Below are positions 41,281-50,439 of a stretch of DNA of 64,000 nucleotides, in pieces; the stretch's first letter is position 1, and each line of letters starts with the position of its first letter. Below the pieces are notes generated by a model, which searched no databases, was not told the origin of the DNA, and saw only the letters and a list, made by a program, of their open reading frames with translations. This DNA is from Ekhidna sp051379705 (GTDB lineage: Bacteria; Bacteroidota; Bacteroidia; Cytophagales; Cyclobacteriaceae), in contig NZ_CP179868.1 in assembly GCF_051379705.1 (NCBI RefSeq), forward strand, positions 3,162,001 through 3,226,000, written 5' to 3'. The translations under genes were made by a program, and so were the position numbers.

Positions 41281-42402
41281 TTATCCAACTGCTTTTTGCA
41301 ATGCCTGATTCAAGTCGTCCCATAAATCCTCCACACCTTCAACGCCCACGCTTAGCCGTAGTAATGTCTCTGGTAAATGACTTTGCCCCGATATGGCAGC
41401 CCGCCTTTCAATGGTAGATTCGACAGCTCCAAGACTGGTAGCATGCAGGATAAGTTTCACTTGATGGCATACGGAATCTGCAGTAGCACTATCACCTACA
41501 GTATCGAAAGAGATGATGGTTCCAAAGCCATTGAGCTGTTCTTTCGCGATAGCATGACTTGGATGATTAGTTAAGCCAGGATAGCGGACGTGAGCTACAT
41601 TGGAATTTTGCTGTAATCGTCGGGCTAATTCCATTGCATTCTGCTGAGCTCGTTCCAGCCTCAGGTGCATGGTGCGGATGCCTCGAAGAGCCAGGAAGAC
41701 TTCCATAGCGCCCGGAGTAGCCCCGATCAACTCACGTGATTTACGAAGTTGCTCTAATAGTTTAGGGTTATTGGTAGAAGCTACACCTGATAACAGGTCC
41801 GAATGTCCGCCGATAAATTTTGTGGCTGACTGGACAGAAACATCAGCGCCTAAATCCAGAGGTTGTTGATTAATGTGAGTAGCAAATGTATTATCGACTC
41901 CCAAAATTGATCCGGCCTTGCGCTTTGTAGAACAAATTTTTCGTAAGTCAGCGATCTCCAAAAGCGGGTTGGATGGCGATTCCAGCCATATTAAGTCAGC
42001 ATACTCCAGTGCCTTCAACCAACCATCGGTATCTTTTACTGCTACTTTCTCTACGCTCCAGATTCCTTTCTGTTCACCTTCATTTGCCAAGCTAGCTACA
42101 CCCTGATAGCAATCGTCAGGTATGACGATCGTTGATCCAGTTTTTACTTGATTGAAAACTGCCGAAATAGCAGCCATTCCTGATGAGAACACAACAGCCT
42201 CGCCGTGCTCCAGGCCTCCAATGATTTCTTCCAGCGCACTCCAGGCCTGCGTGCCTTCGTTTCTTGCATAAGCAAATTCATCACCCAAGATGTAATTGGA
42301 AGCCAGGATGGGTGGGATATTCAAGGATTTGCCCACTTCATTTTCCCTGCCAGCGCTTACGAGCCAAGACGCTATCCCCAGGTTGCCGGAGGAGTTTTTC
42401 AT
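41281..42402 (-). CDS. Cys/Met-metabolism PLP enzyme (cystathionine gamma-synthase/lyase family)
   Basis: The 373-residue protein has the family pattern FSSGMAAISAVF, WLESPSNPLLEIADL, and SVQSATKFIGGHSD with the PLP Lys; LGAVESTIERRA and LRLSVGVEGVEDL close it. Members make or split cystathionine or act as methionine gamma-lyase; the exact reaction cannot be told. Confidence 0.88.
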   Translation of the reverse strand: MKNSSGNLGIASWLVSAGRENEVGKSLNIPPILASNYILGDEFAYARNEGTQAWSALEEIIGGLEHGEAVVFSSGMAAISAVFNQVKTGSTIVIPDDCYQGVASLANEGEQKGIWSVEKVAVKDTDGWLKALEYADLIWLESPSNPLLEIADLRKICSTKRKAGSILGVDNTFATHINQQPLDLGADVSVQSATKFIGGHSDLLSGVASTNNPKLLEQLRKSRELIGATPGAMEVFLALRGIRTMHLRLERAQQNAMELARRLQQNSNVAHVRYPGLTNHPSHAIAKEQLNGFGTIISFDTVGDSATADSVCHQVKLILHATSLGAVESTIERRAAISGQSHLPETLLRLSVGVEGVEDLWDDLNQALQKAVG

Positions 42403-42453
42403 TCTTTATCTAATTTTTCAGATAAAGCTACACAAGCTCCCGAACTATCAGAG

Positions 42454-44814
42454 TCACTCCACCTTCAAGCCGATCACCGGATTGGCTTTCGATACTTTTC
42501 TTACCTGCGTAGAAACGGTGGCCAACAATACGAAAATCAACAGTACTACCGCAATCATTACTCCGGAAATCGTCATAGGGATGTGGTATTCATAAACCTC
42601 ATCCATGAGTGCTCCCATCAGGAAGTAACTGATCGGACCACCTATCGCTAGAGAAATGGCAAAAAGCCAAACATATTGTTTGGTTATGTTGGTCGCAATA
42701 TTTGTTAATTGAGCCCCCAGCACTTTTCGTATGCTAAACTCCCGTACTCTGCCTGTAACGTTGAGCGTAACCAAACCATAGAGACCAAGTGCAGCCAACA
42801 TCACAGCTATAAATGCAACCGCCTTCATGAATTTGGCGTGGTTGCCAATTTCCTCAAAGTAGTTACCAAATACATCTTCCTGATGTCCTCCATTGAAAGG
42901 AGTTTCCGGGAATAGCTCAGCCCATTCCGCTTGCAGTGCTTCATAGGTTTCTTCCTCTGTTCCAGCCATTACCTTTAGGGTCATATATCTATAGTTTTCC
43001 TTGTCGGCTACCCGAAACATAGTAGGCCTGATTTCATTGAAGAAGCTATACATGTGAAAGTCGCTAACTACTCCTATGATTTCATATTGAATGCTGTCTA
43101 TCTTGAAGAATTGACCAATCGGCTCTTGGAGGCCCATGCTTTCAATCATAAGTTCGTTTGCCACAACTGCTTGCTTGTCACTTTCAAATCGATCTCTAAA
43201 AAATCGACCTTCTAGCAGCTCCAAACCCATAGACTCAGCGTAGTTGGCGTCTACGGATAGTTCAGTCACCTCGTATTGGCGTTCTGGAGTTTCGATGACT
43301 CTCGTCAAAGAGCCTCTACCCAAATGGCTTTGTGATCCCAGGATTTGCTGAACATTTGGGTTTTGCGTCATCACAGCACTAAGTTTTTCATAACCTGACT
43401 GGTCAGGTACTCTCACGTACATGGATTTTTGCGGATCGTATCCCCAACTGCGATTGGCCTGGTAGGTGGTGTTTTGAGTAAAGATCACTCCACATGTGAT
43501 GGTAATGCATGCAAGAATCAATTGGAATCCTAAAAATATTTTGGTGAGCGGATTTTTCTTTCCAAACTGTACAGAGCCCTTGAAAATACGGACTACTTCA
43601 AACCTGGCGATATAAAAAGCAGGATAAATGCCCGATGCAACTCCGGTAAAAAGCAGGATAGACCCCAGGAATATCCAGAGATTGCCATCGGTGAGACGAA
43701 GACCTAAGTTGATGTTAAATAGGTTGTTGAACCAGGGTAGAAAAACAAAGGCACCCAGAAGAAGACCAAAGAATAGAGCGAAAAGAGTCACAAATATATT
43801 TTCTGAAATAAACTGGATGATGACCAGTCTTCTGTTGGCACCGATTACTTTCCTTACGCCAATTTCTTTCAATCTTTTAGAAGCGGAAACAATAGCAATG
43901 TTGATGTAGTTGAAGCAGGCCAGCAGCAGCATAAACAAGCCGATAATCGGAAGTATCAGTCGAGCTTCGTCTTCGACACCAGAGGAGATATCACTGCTTA
44001 TATCTCCTGATCTATTGTGCAAATCTGCGAGTTTGACAAACTCAAACTTCGAAATCGCCCAATCTTCACGAACGGTGTTCTGAAGCTTACGATATTTTTC
44101 CATTCCTTCCTCTATGATTGCTAAATCCGAAGGTTGTTCTACCTGGATTAGTGTGGCATTGACGAATCCACGCCAGTTAGTCAAATCATAATCGGGATGC
44201 GTGGTATTTATGTTTTCGAAATTGACAAGGAAGTTGAAATCAATGGCATGTGCCAGGGGAAAAGGTTCAGCTACTCCGGATACGATAAAGGTTTTGCGTA
44301 CGTCTCCGAATTTCAGAAGTACATTCTTGCCGACAGGATTTTCATCACCAAAGTACTTTTTAGACATTCTGTCACTAAAAATGATACTGTTCATATCAGC
44401 CAGCGAACTAGCCTGTCCCCATTTCAACGGAAAGGTGAACATCTCAAGAAATTCAGGATCGGCAAATCGAACATCTTCGTTGAAAACCTTATCCTCATAT
44501 TTTATAACGGTCCCAAAATCTTCAACTCTACATACCTTCTGGATTTGGGTCAAATCTTCTCTCAGCATAGCTCCCAGCGGCGTGGGAGATAATCCAAGGT
44601 GACGCTCAGTTCCATCTCGATCCACGTAAAAAGTGGTTAGATAGACTTCATTTTTGTTTTCATGAAAGTCATCGACGGTATAGTCGAACTCCATGAACGA
44701 GTATACTATCAAGCAGACGCCAATGGCAACTGCAAGTCCGAACAAATTGATGAATGAGCTCAGTGGATTTTTCAGTAAGCTTCGAAGGGAGGTTTTGAGG
44801 TAGTTTTTGAACAT
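42454..44814 (-). CDS. FtsX/MacB-type ABC permease, second
   Basis: The 786-residue protein has the same two-module layout as the permease at 27713 (N-terminal LRSLLKNPLSSFINLFGLAVAIG, coupling loops KEIGVRKVIGA and REFSIRKVLGA, C-terminal KANPVIGLKVE) but lacks the PadR-linked prefix. No ATPase is adjacent. Confidence 0.88.
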   Translation of the reverse strand: MFKNYLKTSLRSLLKNPLSSFINLFGLAVAIGVCLIVYSFMEFDYTVDDFHENKNEVYLTTFYVDRDGTERHLGLSPTPLGAMLREDLTQIQKVCRVEDFGTVIKYEDKVFNEDVRFADPEFLEMFTFPLKWGQASSLADMNSIIFSDRMSKKYFGDENPVGKNVLLKFGDVRKTFIVSGVAEPFPLAHAIDFNFLVNFENINTTHPDYDLTNWRGFVNATLIQVEQPSDLAIIEEGMEKYRKLQNTVREDWAISKFEFVKLADLHNRSGDISSDISSGVEDEARLILPIIGLFMLLLACFNYINIAIVSASKRLKEIGVRKVIGANRRLVIIQFISENIFVTLFALFFGLLLGAFVFLPWFNNLFNINLGLRLTDGNLWIFLGSILLFTGVASGIYPAFYIARFEVVRIFKGSVQFGKKNPLTKIFLGFQLILACITITCGVIFTQNTTYQANRSWGYDPQKSMYVRVPDQSGYEKLSAVMTQNPNVQQILGSQSHLGRGSLTRVIETPERQYEVTELSVDANYAESMGLELLEGRFFRDRFESDKQAVVANELMIESMGLQEPIGQFFKIDSIQYEIIGVVSDFHMYSFFNEIRPTMFRVADKENYRYMTLKVMAGTEEETYEALQAEWAELFPETPFNGGHQEDVFGNYFEEIGNHAKFMKAVAFIAVMLAALGLYGLVTLNVTGRVREFSIRKVLGAQLTNIATNITKQYVWLFAISLAIGGPISYFLMGALMDEVYEYHIPMTISGVMIAVVLLIFVLLATVSTQVRKVSKANPVIGLKVE

Positions 44815-44967
44815 TGGGCTTCCTTTTTTTAGTCCTAAGGTGATTGATTGCTCTAAGGTTTCGGATAGAGCTATGCTCTATAGATGCTGATTTCGAGAAA
44901 AGGTTGCTTAATTGAGGAAAAAGGTTGGCTAATAAGGGCATGACTTGTTACTAGCCTTCTTAAACCC

Positions 44968-44990
44968 AGAAGTAATTTCCGCGCTAGGGG
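44968..44990. repeat. Degenerate copy of a palindromic repeat
   Basis: GAAGTAATTTCCGCGCTAGGGG (from 44969) matches 47811-47834 at most positions on the same strand. Here the palindrome has decayed. The two copies flank the TonB receptor gene 45077-47593. Confidence 0.5.
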
Positions 44991-45076
44991 GAGATAAAAA
45001 AACCACTCATCCTAAATCTGAGTATTCATTCAAACAAAATTGAACCTTCAATTGTCTATAAGAGGACTTAAACCTA

Positions 45077-47593
45077 ATGACATTGAAACATTTATATACT
45101 TTAATCACCTCCATTGTAATTATCGTTTGCACCGTTTTTGCGGCATCTGCACAACGACCTTCAGGTCCACCATCAGGATATAAAAGTGGTTCTACCCCAA
45201 AGGTGGGATATGGGAAATTGGGTGGAATTGTGACTGACGAGAATGATGAGCCTGTTCCATACGCAACCGTTAGAGTCTTAAATGACAAAGACGATAAGCT
45301 TATAGACGGTACAATAGCAGAAGAAGATGGGAAATGGGTGATTCGTAATGTGCCGGAAGGAGACTTTAAGATCATCATTTCTTTCATGGGTTACGAATCA
45401 ATCAACAAAGGTCCGTATAAGGTGACTGGGAAAGGTGAGTCTTATGATTTGGGCAGAACAGTACTTGCTTCTTCTGTCACTGAATTGGATCAGGTTGTTG
45501 TAGAAGGTCAAAGAGAATTGATCGAAGACAAGGTAGATAGGATCGTTTATAATGCAAGCCAGGATAATACTACCGCAGGTGGTGATGCTTCAGACGTGTT
45601 AAGAAGAGTGCCTTTATTGTCCGTGGATTTGGATGGAAATGTTTCATTACGTGGGAGCAGCAATCTAACTGTTTTGATCGATGGTAAACCTTCTACCATC
45701 ACAGCCGGTAATCTCGCGGACGCTCTGCGCCAGATTCCAGCAGATGAAATAGAATCGGTAGAAGTTATTACTTCACCTTCGGCGAGGTATGATGCAGAGG
45801 GAACAGGAGGAATTATCAATATTATCACGAAAAAGAACAACTTAAAAGGAGGCACACTCTCGGTCAGAACAGGAGTTGGTTACAGAGGTTCAAACCTTGG
45901 ACTTAATGCCGGTTATCGGACAGGAAAATTGGGCTTGACTTTGGGCGGGAATGGCTTTGCAGGTTACAATATCTTGGGATCGACAGAAAATGAGCAGATT
46001 GTAACTGATGAATTTGGCAATGAATTGTCGAGGACGAACCAATTTGCCGAGACGGTTAGCTCAAGAATCTCCGGACGATACAACTTTGGATGGGACTACA
46101 CCTTCAACAAATACAATTTTATTGGAGGAGGCGTCAACTACCGAATATTTGATTCGCGCAACGATCAAAACGACAGACTTACAGAGTTTACGAATGCAAT
46201 GGGATCAACATCTTTTGTTCAGGATGTATTTACACTGACCAATTCCAATAGCGTTGATGTCAATTTCAACTACATCAGGTCATTTGAGAAAAAGGGTAAA
46301 GAGATAAGTTTGATCTCACTTTATAGTCAAGATTCCAGGAATAATGATTTCACTATTGAAAATATATCAGGAACTAATCCATTTGACACACGAAACGAGA
46401 ATGTCAGCAATAACAAGGAGTTCACCATTCAGCTCGATTATGTAGAGCCTATTGGAGATAAAGCCAGGTTTGAAACGGGAGTCAAGAATATCTCAAGGAC
46501 CGTAACAAGTGACTTCCAGCTTTTACAACGTCAGGATAACGATCCGTACACCGAAGTGCAGGGACCAAGTGTAAGTAACTTCTTCAGTTATAATCAGAAC
46601 GTTTCTGCAGGGTTTGTTTCAGGACTTGTTGAGCTTCCTTCTAATTTCACTATACAGGCTGGCGGACGGTATGAATACACGACCATCACAGCAAATTTCT
46701 CTGAAGGAACAGATTTAGATATTGGAGATTACGGAACATTCGTGCCCAGCATCAACATGTCTAAGAAGCTAAAAAACAACCTTACCATGAAGTTTGGGTA
46801 CTCCAGAAGAATTGCACGTCCAAGCTTACAGTTTTTGAATCCGAATATCAATGCAGCCAATCCACTGGATATCTCTCAGGGAAACCCGGACTTACTACCG
46901 GAATTTACAGACCAGGTAGAATTTTCCATCAGTAGATTTAAGCGTACAACTTCATTGAATCTTTCGGCCTTTGTCAGGTCCACCAACGGAAGCATTCAGT
47001 CGGTAACCGAGACCATAGGACAGGATACTGTTTATACCACGTTCCAAAACATTGGCGAAGCGGATGCTTATGGTATCAATGCTTTCGGAAGTGTCAGGAA
47101 AGAAAAGTTTACTCTCAATGGTGGTATTGACGCTTTTTATACGGTATTGACCAACAACATTGACAACCCGTTATTCAATGCCGAGAACGATGGTTTTGTA
47201 TTTAATGCCAGGCTATTTGGTAGTTATAAGCTAACAGATATGTGGGTTATTCAGATGTTCGGATTTTACCGAAGCTCCAGAGTTCAGTTGCAAGGATTTA
47301 GCAATCCTTTTTACATATACAGCTTGAGCATTAATCGTAACTTCAAAAATAATAAAGGAAGCATTGGCATTGGAGCAAACAATTTTGCTACACCGAGGAG
47401 TTTTCTGGATTCCGAAACCACGACTCCATTGCTAGTTCAAAGAAGTACAAGGGAGCTCCAGCTCTTGAATTTCAGGATCAATTTCAGCTATCGCATCGGC
47501 AAGCTCACGCAGCGTGCTTCCAAGAAGGTGAAGAAAGTCTCCAATGATGATTTGAAGGATGGAGGCAGCACTGATGATGACCAAAATCAGTAG
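45077..47593 (+). CDS. TonB-dependent outer-membrane receptor, OMP beta-barrel family
   Basis: The 838-residue protein has a signal peptide, a short Pro/Gly-rich segment (QRPSGPPSGYKSGS), a carboxypeptidase-regulatory domain (GIVTDENDEPVPYATV, GKWVIRNVPEG), plug with LLSVDLDGNVSLRGSSNLTVLIDGKPS and PSARYDAEGTGGIINI, and the barrel. A charged C-terminal tail (KKVKKVSNDDLKDGGSTDDDQNQ-type) extends beyond the barrel. There is no SusD partner. Ligand unknown. Confidence 0.88.
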   Translation: MTLKHLYTLITSIVIIVCTVFAASAQRPSGPPSGYKSGSTPKVGYGKLGGIVTDENDEPVPYATVRVLNDKDDKLIDGTIAEEDGKWVIRNVPEGDFKIIISFMGYESINKGPYKVTGKGESYDLGRTVLASSVTELDQVVVEGQRELIEDKVDRIVYNASQDNTTAGGDASDVLRRVPLLSVDLDGNVSLRGSSNLTVLIDGKPSTITAGNLADALRQIPADEIESVEVITSPSARYDAEGTGGIINIITKKNNLKGGTLSVRTGVGYRGSNLGLNAGYRTGKLGLTLGGNGFAGYNILGSTENEQIVTDEFGNELSRTNQFAETVSSRISGRYNFGWDYTFNKYNFIGGGVNYRIFDSRNDQNDRLTEFTNAMGSTSFVQDVFTLTNSNSVDVNFNYIRSFEKKGKEISLISLYSQDSRNNDFTIENISGTNPFDTRNENVSNNKEFTIQLDYVEPIGDKARFETGVKNISRTVTSDFQLLQRQDNDPYTEVQGPSVSNFFSYNQNVSAGFVSGLVELPSNFTIQAGGRYEYTTITANFSEGTDLDIGDYGTFVPSINMSKKLKNNLTMKFGYSRRIARPSLQFLNPNINAANPLDISQGNPDLLPEFTDQVEFSISRFKRTTSLNLSAFVRSTNGSIQSVTETIGQDTVYTTFQNIGEADAYGINAFGSVRKEKFTLNGGIDAFYTVLTNNIDNPLFNAENDGFVFNARLFGSYKLTDMWVIQMFGFYRSSRVQLQGFSNPFYIYSLSINRNFKNNKGSIGIGANNFATPRSFLDSETTTPLLVQRSTRELQLLNFRINFSYRIGKLTQRASKKVKKVSNDDLKDGGSTDDDQNQ

Positions 47594-47665
47594 GATGCAC
47601 ACAGTTACTCTCGAAGCGACGGTTTAGGAACTACAGCGGCAGACTCTCATCCGTTTTATTAATAC

Positions 47666-47689
47666 AAAAAGCTGCACTAGCAGCTTTTT
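47666..47689. terminator. Terminator after the TonB receptor
   Basis: AAAAAGCTGC-ACTA-GCAGCTTTTT followed by TTTTT after one C. It lies 73 bp after the receptor stop codon. Confidence 0.88.
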
Positions 47690-47801
47690 CTTTTTGTAGA
47701 GTTGAAGAAACTGGACGCTTGAATTAATGCATGGAAGAATTAATGTGATTTATTAGGCGGTAGGAAGAGATTGACAAGTCTTATAGTTTGCAGACTAGAT
47801 A

Positions 47802-47828
47802 TAGTGCACGGAAGTAACTTCCGCACTA
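47802..47828. repeat. REP-like extragenic palindrome
   Basis: TAGTGC-AC-GGAAGT-A-ACTTCC-GCACTA: two complementary arms of 12 bp apart from an AC bulge. A decayed relative lies at 44968-44990. Elements like this are usually dispersed through a genome. Confidence 0.6.
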
Positions 47829-47926
47829 ATGGGGATTAGGTTCCATTGTTATATCTATATCGCTTTTATAAATAGCCTCTGATTGTAAGTGAGTCTTATT
47901 TTGAGCTGAATTGTAAAGGATTAATT

Positions 47927-48064
47927 GTGGAGTCGGAGGAACTCACAGCTATCAAATTATGTATTGATAATCAAATAGTTGTAAAAAAAATTCATATAGG
48001 TAACCGACTTAGTAACGCACATTTTGCACTTTTTTGGTCGTAGTTGACTCCCGAACCCTCGTCC
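47927..48064. other. Possible attachment-site remnant of the tmRNA 3' end
   Basis: GTGGAGTCGGAGG (47927-47939) equals the first 13 bp of the tmRNA 3' end as read on the plus strand (49967-49979); CGAACCCTCGTCCA (48051-48064) equals the following T-arm part (49984-49997). In the tmRNA the two are 4 bp apart, here 111 bp. They bracket, with ssrA, the hipBA pair. Confidence 0.5.
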
Positions 48065-48067
48065 AAA

Positions 48068-49336
48068 TCAGCTCATTGCCTGGTCAAAAGCAGATGCTTT
48101 GAGCTCTTGTTCAGCTCTCGGTATCCCATACTTATTTGCTATATCAGGCCATTGCTGTACAGCATTTTTCACCTCATCAATTATGGCGTTGGCTCTTCCT
48201 TCGTCTAGCCTAAAGTATTCATATACTTCGATGGCAAGATTCAAATCAAGAGCATTGTCATCTTCTGAAATGTTCAATTTCAATCCGGTTCCTGTTTCAA
48301 CCGGATTGATGTCAAAAGCCGGTGATAATAACCAGCCTTCATTGGTCAAAATGAAGCCATGATTCCGAAGATGATCATCAGTGTTGGAAACACAGATACT
48401 AAAGGTGATCCTCCTCCAGAGCTCCTCCAAATCAGCTGCCACATTAGCACCTTTACTGGTGATGAATTCAACCAACTCCAAATAGCTCACTCCTGCCGCA
48501 GCATCAGCACCATCGGTATACCCGAGCTGTGTCATCGCTGATGTAAAGTGTAAGCGCTTACCGTCAGTCGTTCTGTCGAATCTTTTAGTTAGGAAAGTAT
48601 GGTAATCACTAGAGAACTTTCGAGCCTGGCACTGCGCCATGTTAACACCAGCGTCTATGGCCATATCATAGGTGACCATTTCCCAGGCACCAATGTCACC
48701 TTCATCGTTTCGACTTGGAAACTTAGCAATCCAAAGATGGTTGTCTGGATCAAGGACACTAGCTTTTGGCCTTGCCCCTCCAAGTGACGATCCAGGATTC
48801 ACCAACATATTCAACCACTGTAAGTACTCCGGGTTATCAATTGCATCCTCCTCTTCAAGTCTCAAACTTATTTGTTCAATTTCTCGGATGGATGTCCATG
48901 GAGGACTAGCTTGTCTTTCATCATCGCTCAAGAATGGTCCTTCAGGATCTAGCTTAAATCTTAGCCCACCCATTCGATGGCCATCATAAACACCTAACAA
49001 ATAATCGGTCTCAAAAAGCTTGTTTCTCTGTCTGTCGTTCAGTCTTGCTTCAGCTGCTTCTCTTCGTTGCATAAGCACCCTACCCCAGCGATCAGGAGAA
49101 GAGTCAAGGAAGAGGCCAAAATTAGATTTATTCTCTTCATTTAGATACTGTGGTCCAGTATATAACTGCAAATCAGGATCTACAGTCTGTGCATGTTTGG
49201 ACTTTAGCCAGGTGTCGTCATATTCAAATGAAAATATCTCTTTGCCTCTAAGAAGCTCAGACGAAAGGATTCCCATAAAAAGAGGGCCATTGATCTCCTC
49301 CCAGTCCGCATATACATATATTTTTCGCTTTGCCAT
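48068..49336 (-). CDS. hipA: HipA-family kinase toxin
   Basis: The 422-residue protein has the HipA fold: N-terminal domain with FLDSSPDRWGRVLMQRRE, Gly-rich loop SSLGGARPKASV, catalytic SNTDDHLRNHGF and the metal-binding AFDINPV. HipA kinases phosphorylate glutamyl-tRNA synthetase or another tRNA synthetase and cause dormancy. It starts 2 bp after the hipB stop. The pair is bounded by ssrA-like fragments on one side and ssrA on the other, suggesting acquisition. Confidence 0.9.
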   Translation of the reverse strand: MAKRKIYVYADWEEINGPLFMGILSSELLRGKEIFSFEYDDTWLKSKHAQTVDPDLQLYTGPQYLNEENKSNFGLFLDSSPDRWGRVLMQRREAAEARLNDRQRNKLFETDYLLGVYDGHRMGGLRFKLDPEGPFLSDDERQASPPWTSIREIEQISLRLEEEDAIDNPEYLQWLNMLVNPGSSLGGARPKASVLDPDNHLWIAKFPSRNDEGDIGAWEMVTYDMAIDAGVNMAQCQARKFSSDYHTFLTKRFDRTTDGKRLHFTSAMTQLGYTDGADAAAGVSYLELVEFITSKGANVAADLEELWRRITFSICVSNTDDHLRNHGFILTNEGWLLSPAFDINPVETGTGLKLNISEDDNALDLNLAIEVYEYFRLDEGRANAIIDEVKNAVQQWPDIANKYGIPRAEQELKASAFDQAMS

Positions 49337-49338
49337 GG

Positions 49339-49653
49339 CTAATTCTTCTTAGGTGCTCGCTCTTTCGTTGACAGTCCAGCATCTTGGAGTTTCCTTCCAA
49401 GTTCATCGTCCTTTGCTAGTGCTAATAGATCGTTTTCTAATCCTAATACCTTGAGTACATTGAGATAATGGCCAATACTTACAGTTGCCTTCCCCTGTTC
49501 GATAGATATCAGTGTATTCCTTCCGATCCCTGCTCTCTCCGCAACCATTTCTCCACTAAGCTTCCGTCTTAGCCTTGCAAGCTTGATTTGTTCACCAACG
49601 GTTTCAAGAATATGAATTGTTTTTGGAAGCAATATGGCACTCTTCTTCGGCAT
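49339..49653 (-). CDS. hipB: HipB-family antitoxin and repressor
   Basis: I take the ATG at 49653; the one at 49674 would overlap the -7 promoter element. The 104-residue protein has an XRE helix-turn-helix (IKLARLRRKLSGEMVAERAG, ISIEQGKATVS) and a C-terminal tail that would contact HipA. It is first in a two-gene operon and likely binds the repeats upstream. Confidence 0.85.
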   Translation of the reverse strand: MPKKSAILLPKTIHILETVGEQIKLARLRRKLSGEMVAERAGIGRNTLISIEQGKATVSIGHYLNVLKVLGLENDLLALAKDDELGRKLQDAGLSTKERAPKKN

Positions 49654-49655
49654 AA

Positions 49656-49709
49656 TGTTTATTATTTTGTGCAAATATATATAATATTGTTTATTATATT
49701 AAACATTAT
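49656..49709 (-). promoter_or_regulatory. hipBA promoter with repeated operator half-sites
   Basis: TATATTTG on the minus strand (49672-49679) fits TAnnTTTG. It lies between two direct repeats of TGTTTATTAT (49656-49665 and 49688-49697), and an inverted AAACATTAT follows at 49701-49709. These are likely HipB binding sites. Confidence 0.6.
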
Positions 49710-49917
49710 AATTATAGTTAAATACTATTTTCTCACCATTCCCTACGTTGCTTCCACTCAAAATCCTTTTTCATTTTATCCCACTGATGATAGTAATAAC
49801 AATGACTTCAAGAGGAAGAGAAATTAGTTTTACAATATCGGAACTACTCATATTTTAATATATATAAAAACTGATGCTTATATTGATATTGTTGGCTCTA
49901 GCTGGAACTATATGAAT

Positions 49918-49957
49918 AAAAAAACCTCTAACTAGCTGATATACAGCAAGAAAGAGG
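49918..49957 (-). terminator. tmRNA terminator
   Basis: On the minus strand CCTCT and AGAGG enclose an inner GCTG/CAGC stem and are followed by seven Ts. It starts 10 bp beyond the tmRNA 3' end. Confidence 0.8.
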
Positions 49958-49966
49958 ATTTAATAA

Positions 49967-50365
49967 GTGGAGTCGGAGGGATTCGAACCCTCGTCCAGCG
50001 AAGGAAACCATAAACCTTCTACATGTTTAGTCATTCTTGCTTTATCTCGTACTAGCAGCTGGTGAACAACAACCTACTACTGATACCAGTCGCTTAATTT
50101 CACCGAAGGTCCACGACACTACCTCTGGCTATTCCTTATTATGACACCCTAAATTCCGTTCTCAAGGACAAAGAACAGTAGGATGTGACAGGGGGAACCT
50201 ATGTGGCTCAACCCTAATTAATTCTCTACTTAATTCAAGAATTATGCTGCCATAGCGTAGTTAGACTCGCCAATTACAATTGTGAATGAATTGATTACGC
50301 GTGCTCATTCAACACCCGACATGCTAGCGTATGCCTTGCACTTCCTGTCGATTCCGGTCGACCCC
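49967..50365 (-). ncRNA. ssrA: Transfer-messenger RNA (tmRNA)
   Basis: The 5' end GGGGTCG pairs with CGACTCC at the 3' end (one G-U pair), followed by the discriminator A and a C; the final CA is not encoded. The T-arm reads GGACGAGGGTTCGAATCCC. The tag frame at 50242-50271 reads GESNYAMAA and ends in TAA, a typical Bacteroidota degradation tag. The RNA frees stalled ribosomes and tags the broken product. Its 3' end is a favourite target of integrases, which fits the fragments at 47927-48064. Confidence 0.95.
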
Positions 50366-50439
50366 ATGGTACAAAGTTAACACGAGTAGGTTACTTAGAA
50401 TTCCGTAAGTAGGTTTTTAATTGACTTCCCTGATTTGAA

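Larger units (their letters stand above)
47690..48067. other. Gene-free stretch with a palindrome and two ssrA-like fragments
   Basis: The stretch holds the palindrome at 47802-47828 and two short matches to the 3' end of the tmRNA gene: GTGGAGTCGGAGG at 47927-47939 and CGAACCCTCGTCCA at 48051-48064. No coding frame is credible. Confidence 0.6.

Noticed and set aside
47594..50365. A prophage or large island at ssrA
   Set aside because: No integrase, phage structural gene or long foreign stretch is present; only hipBA and two short fragments support an insertion.
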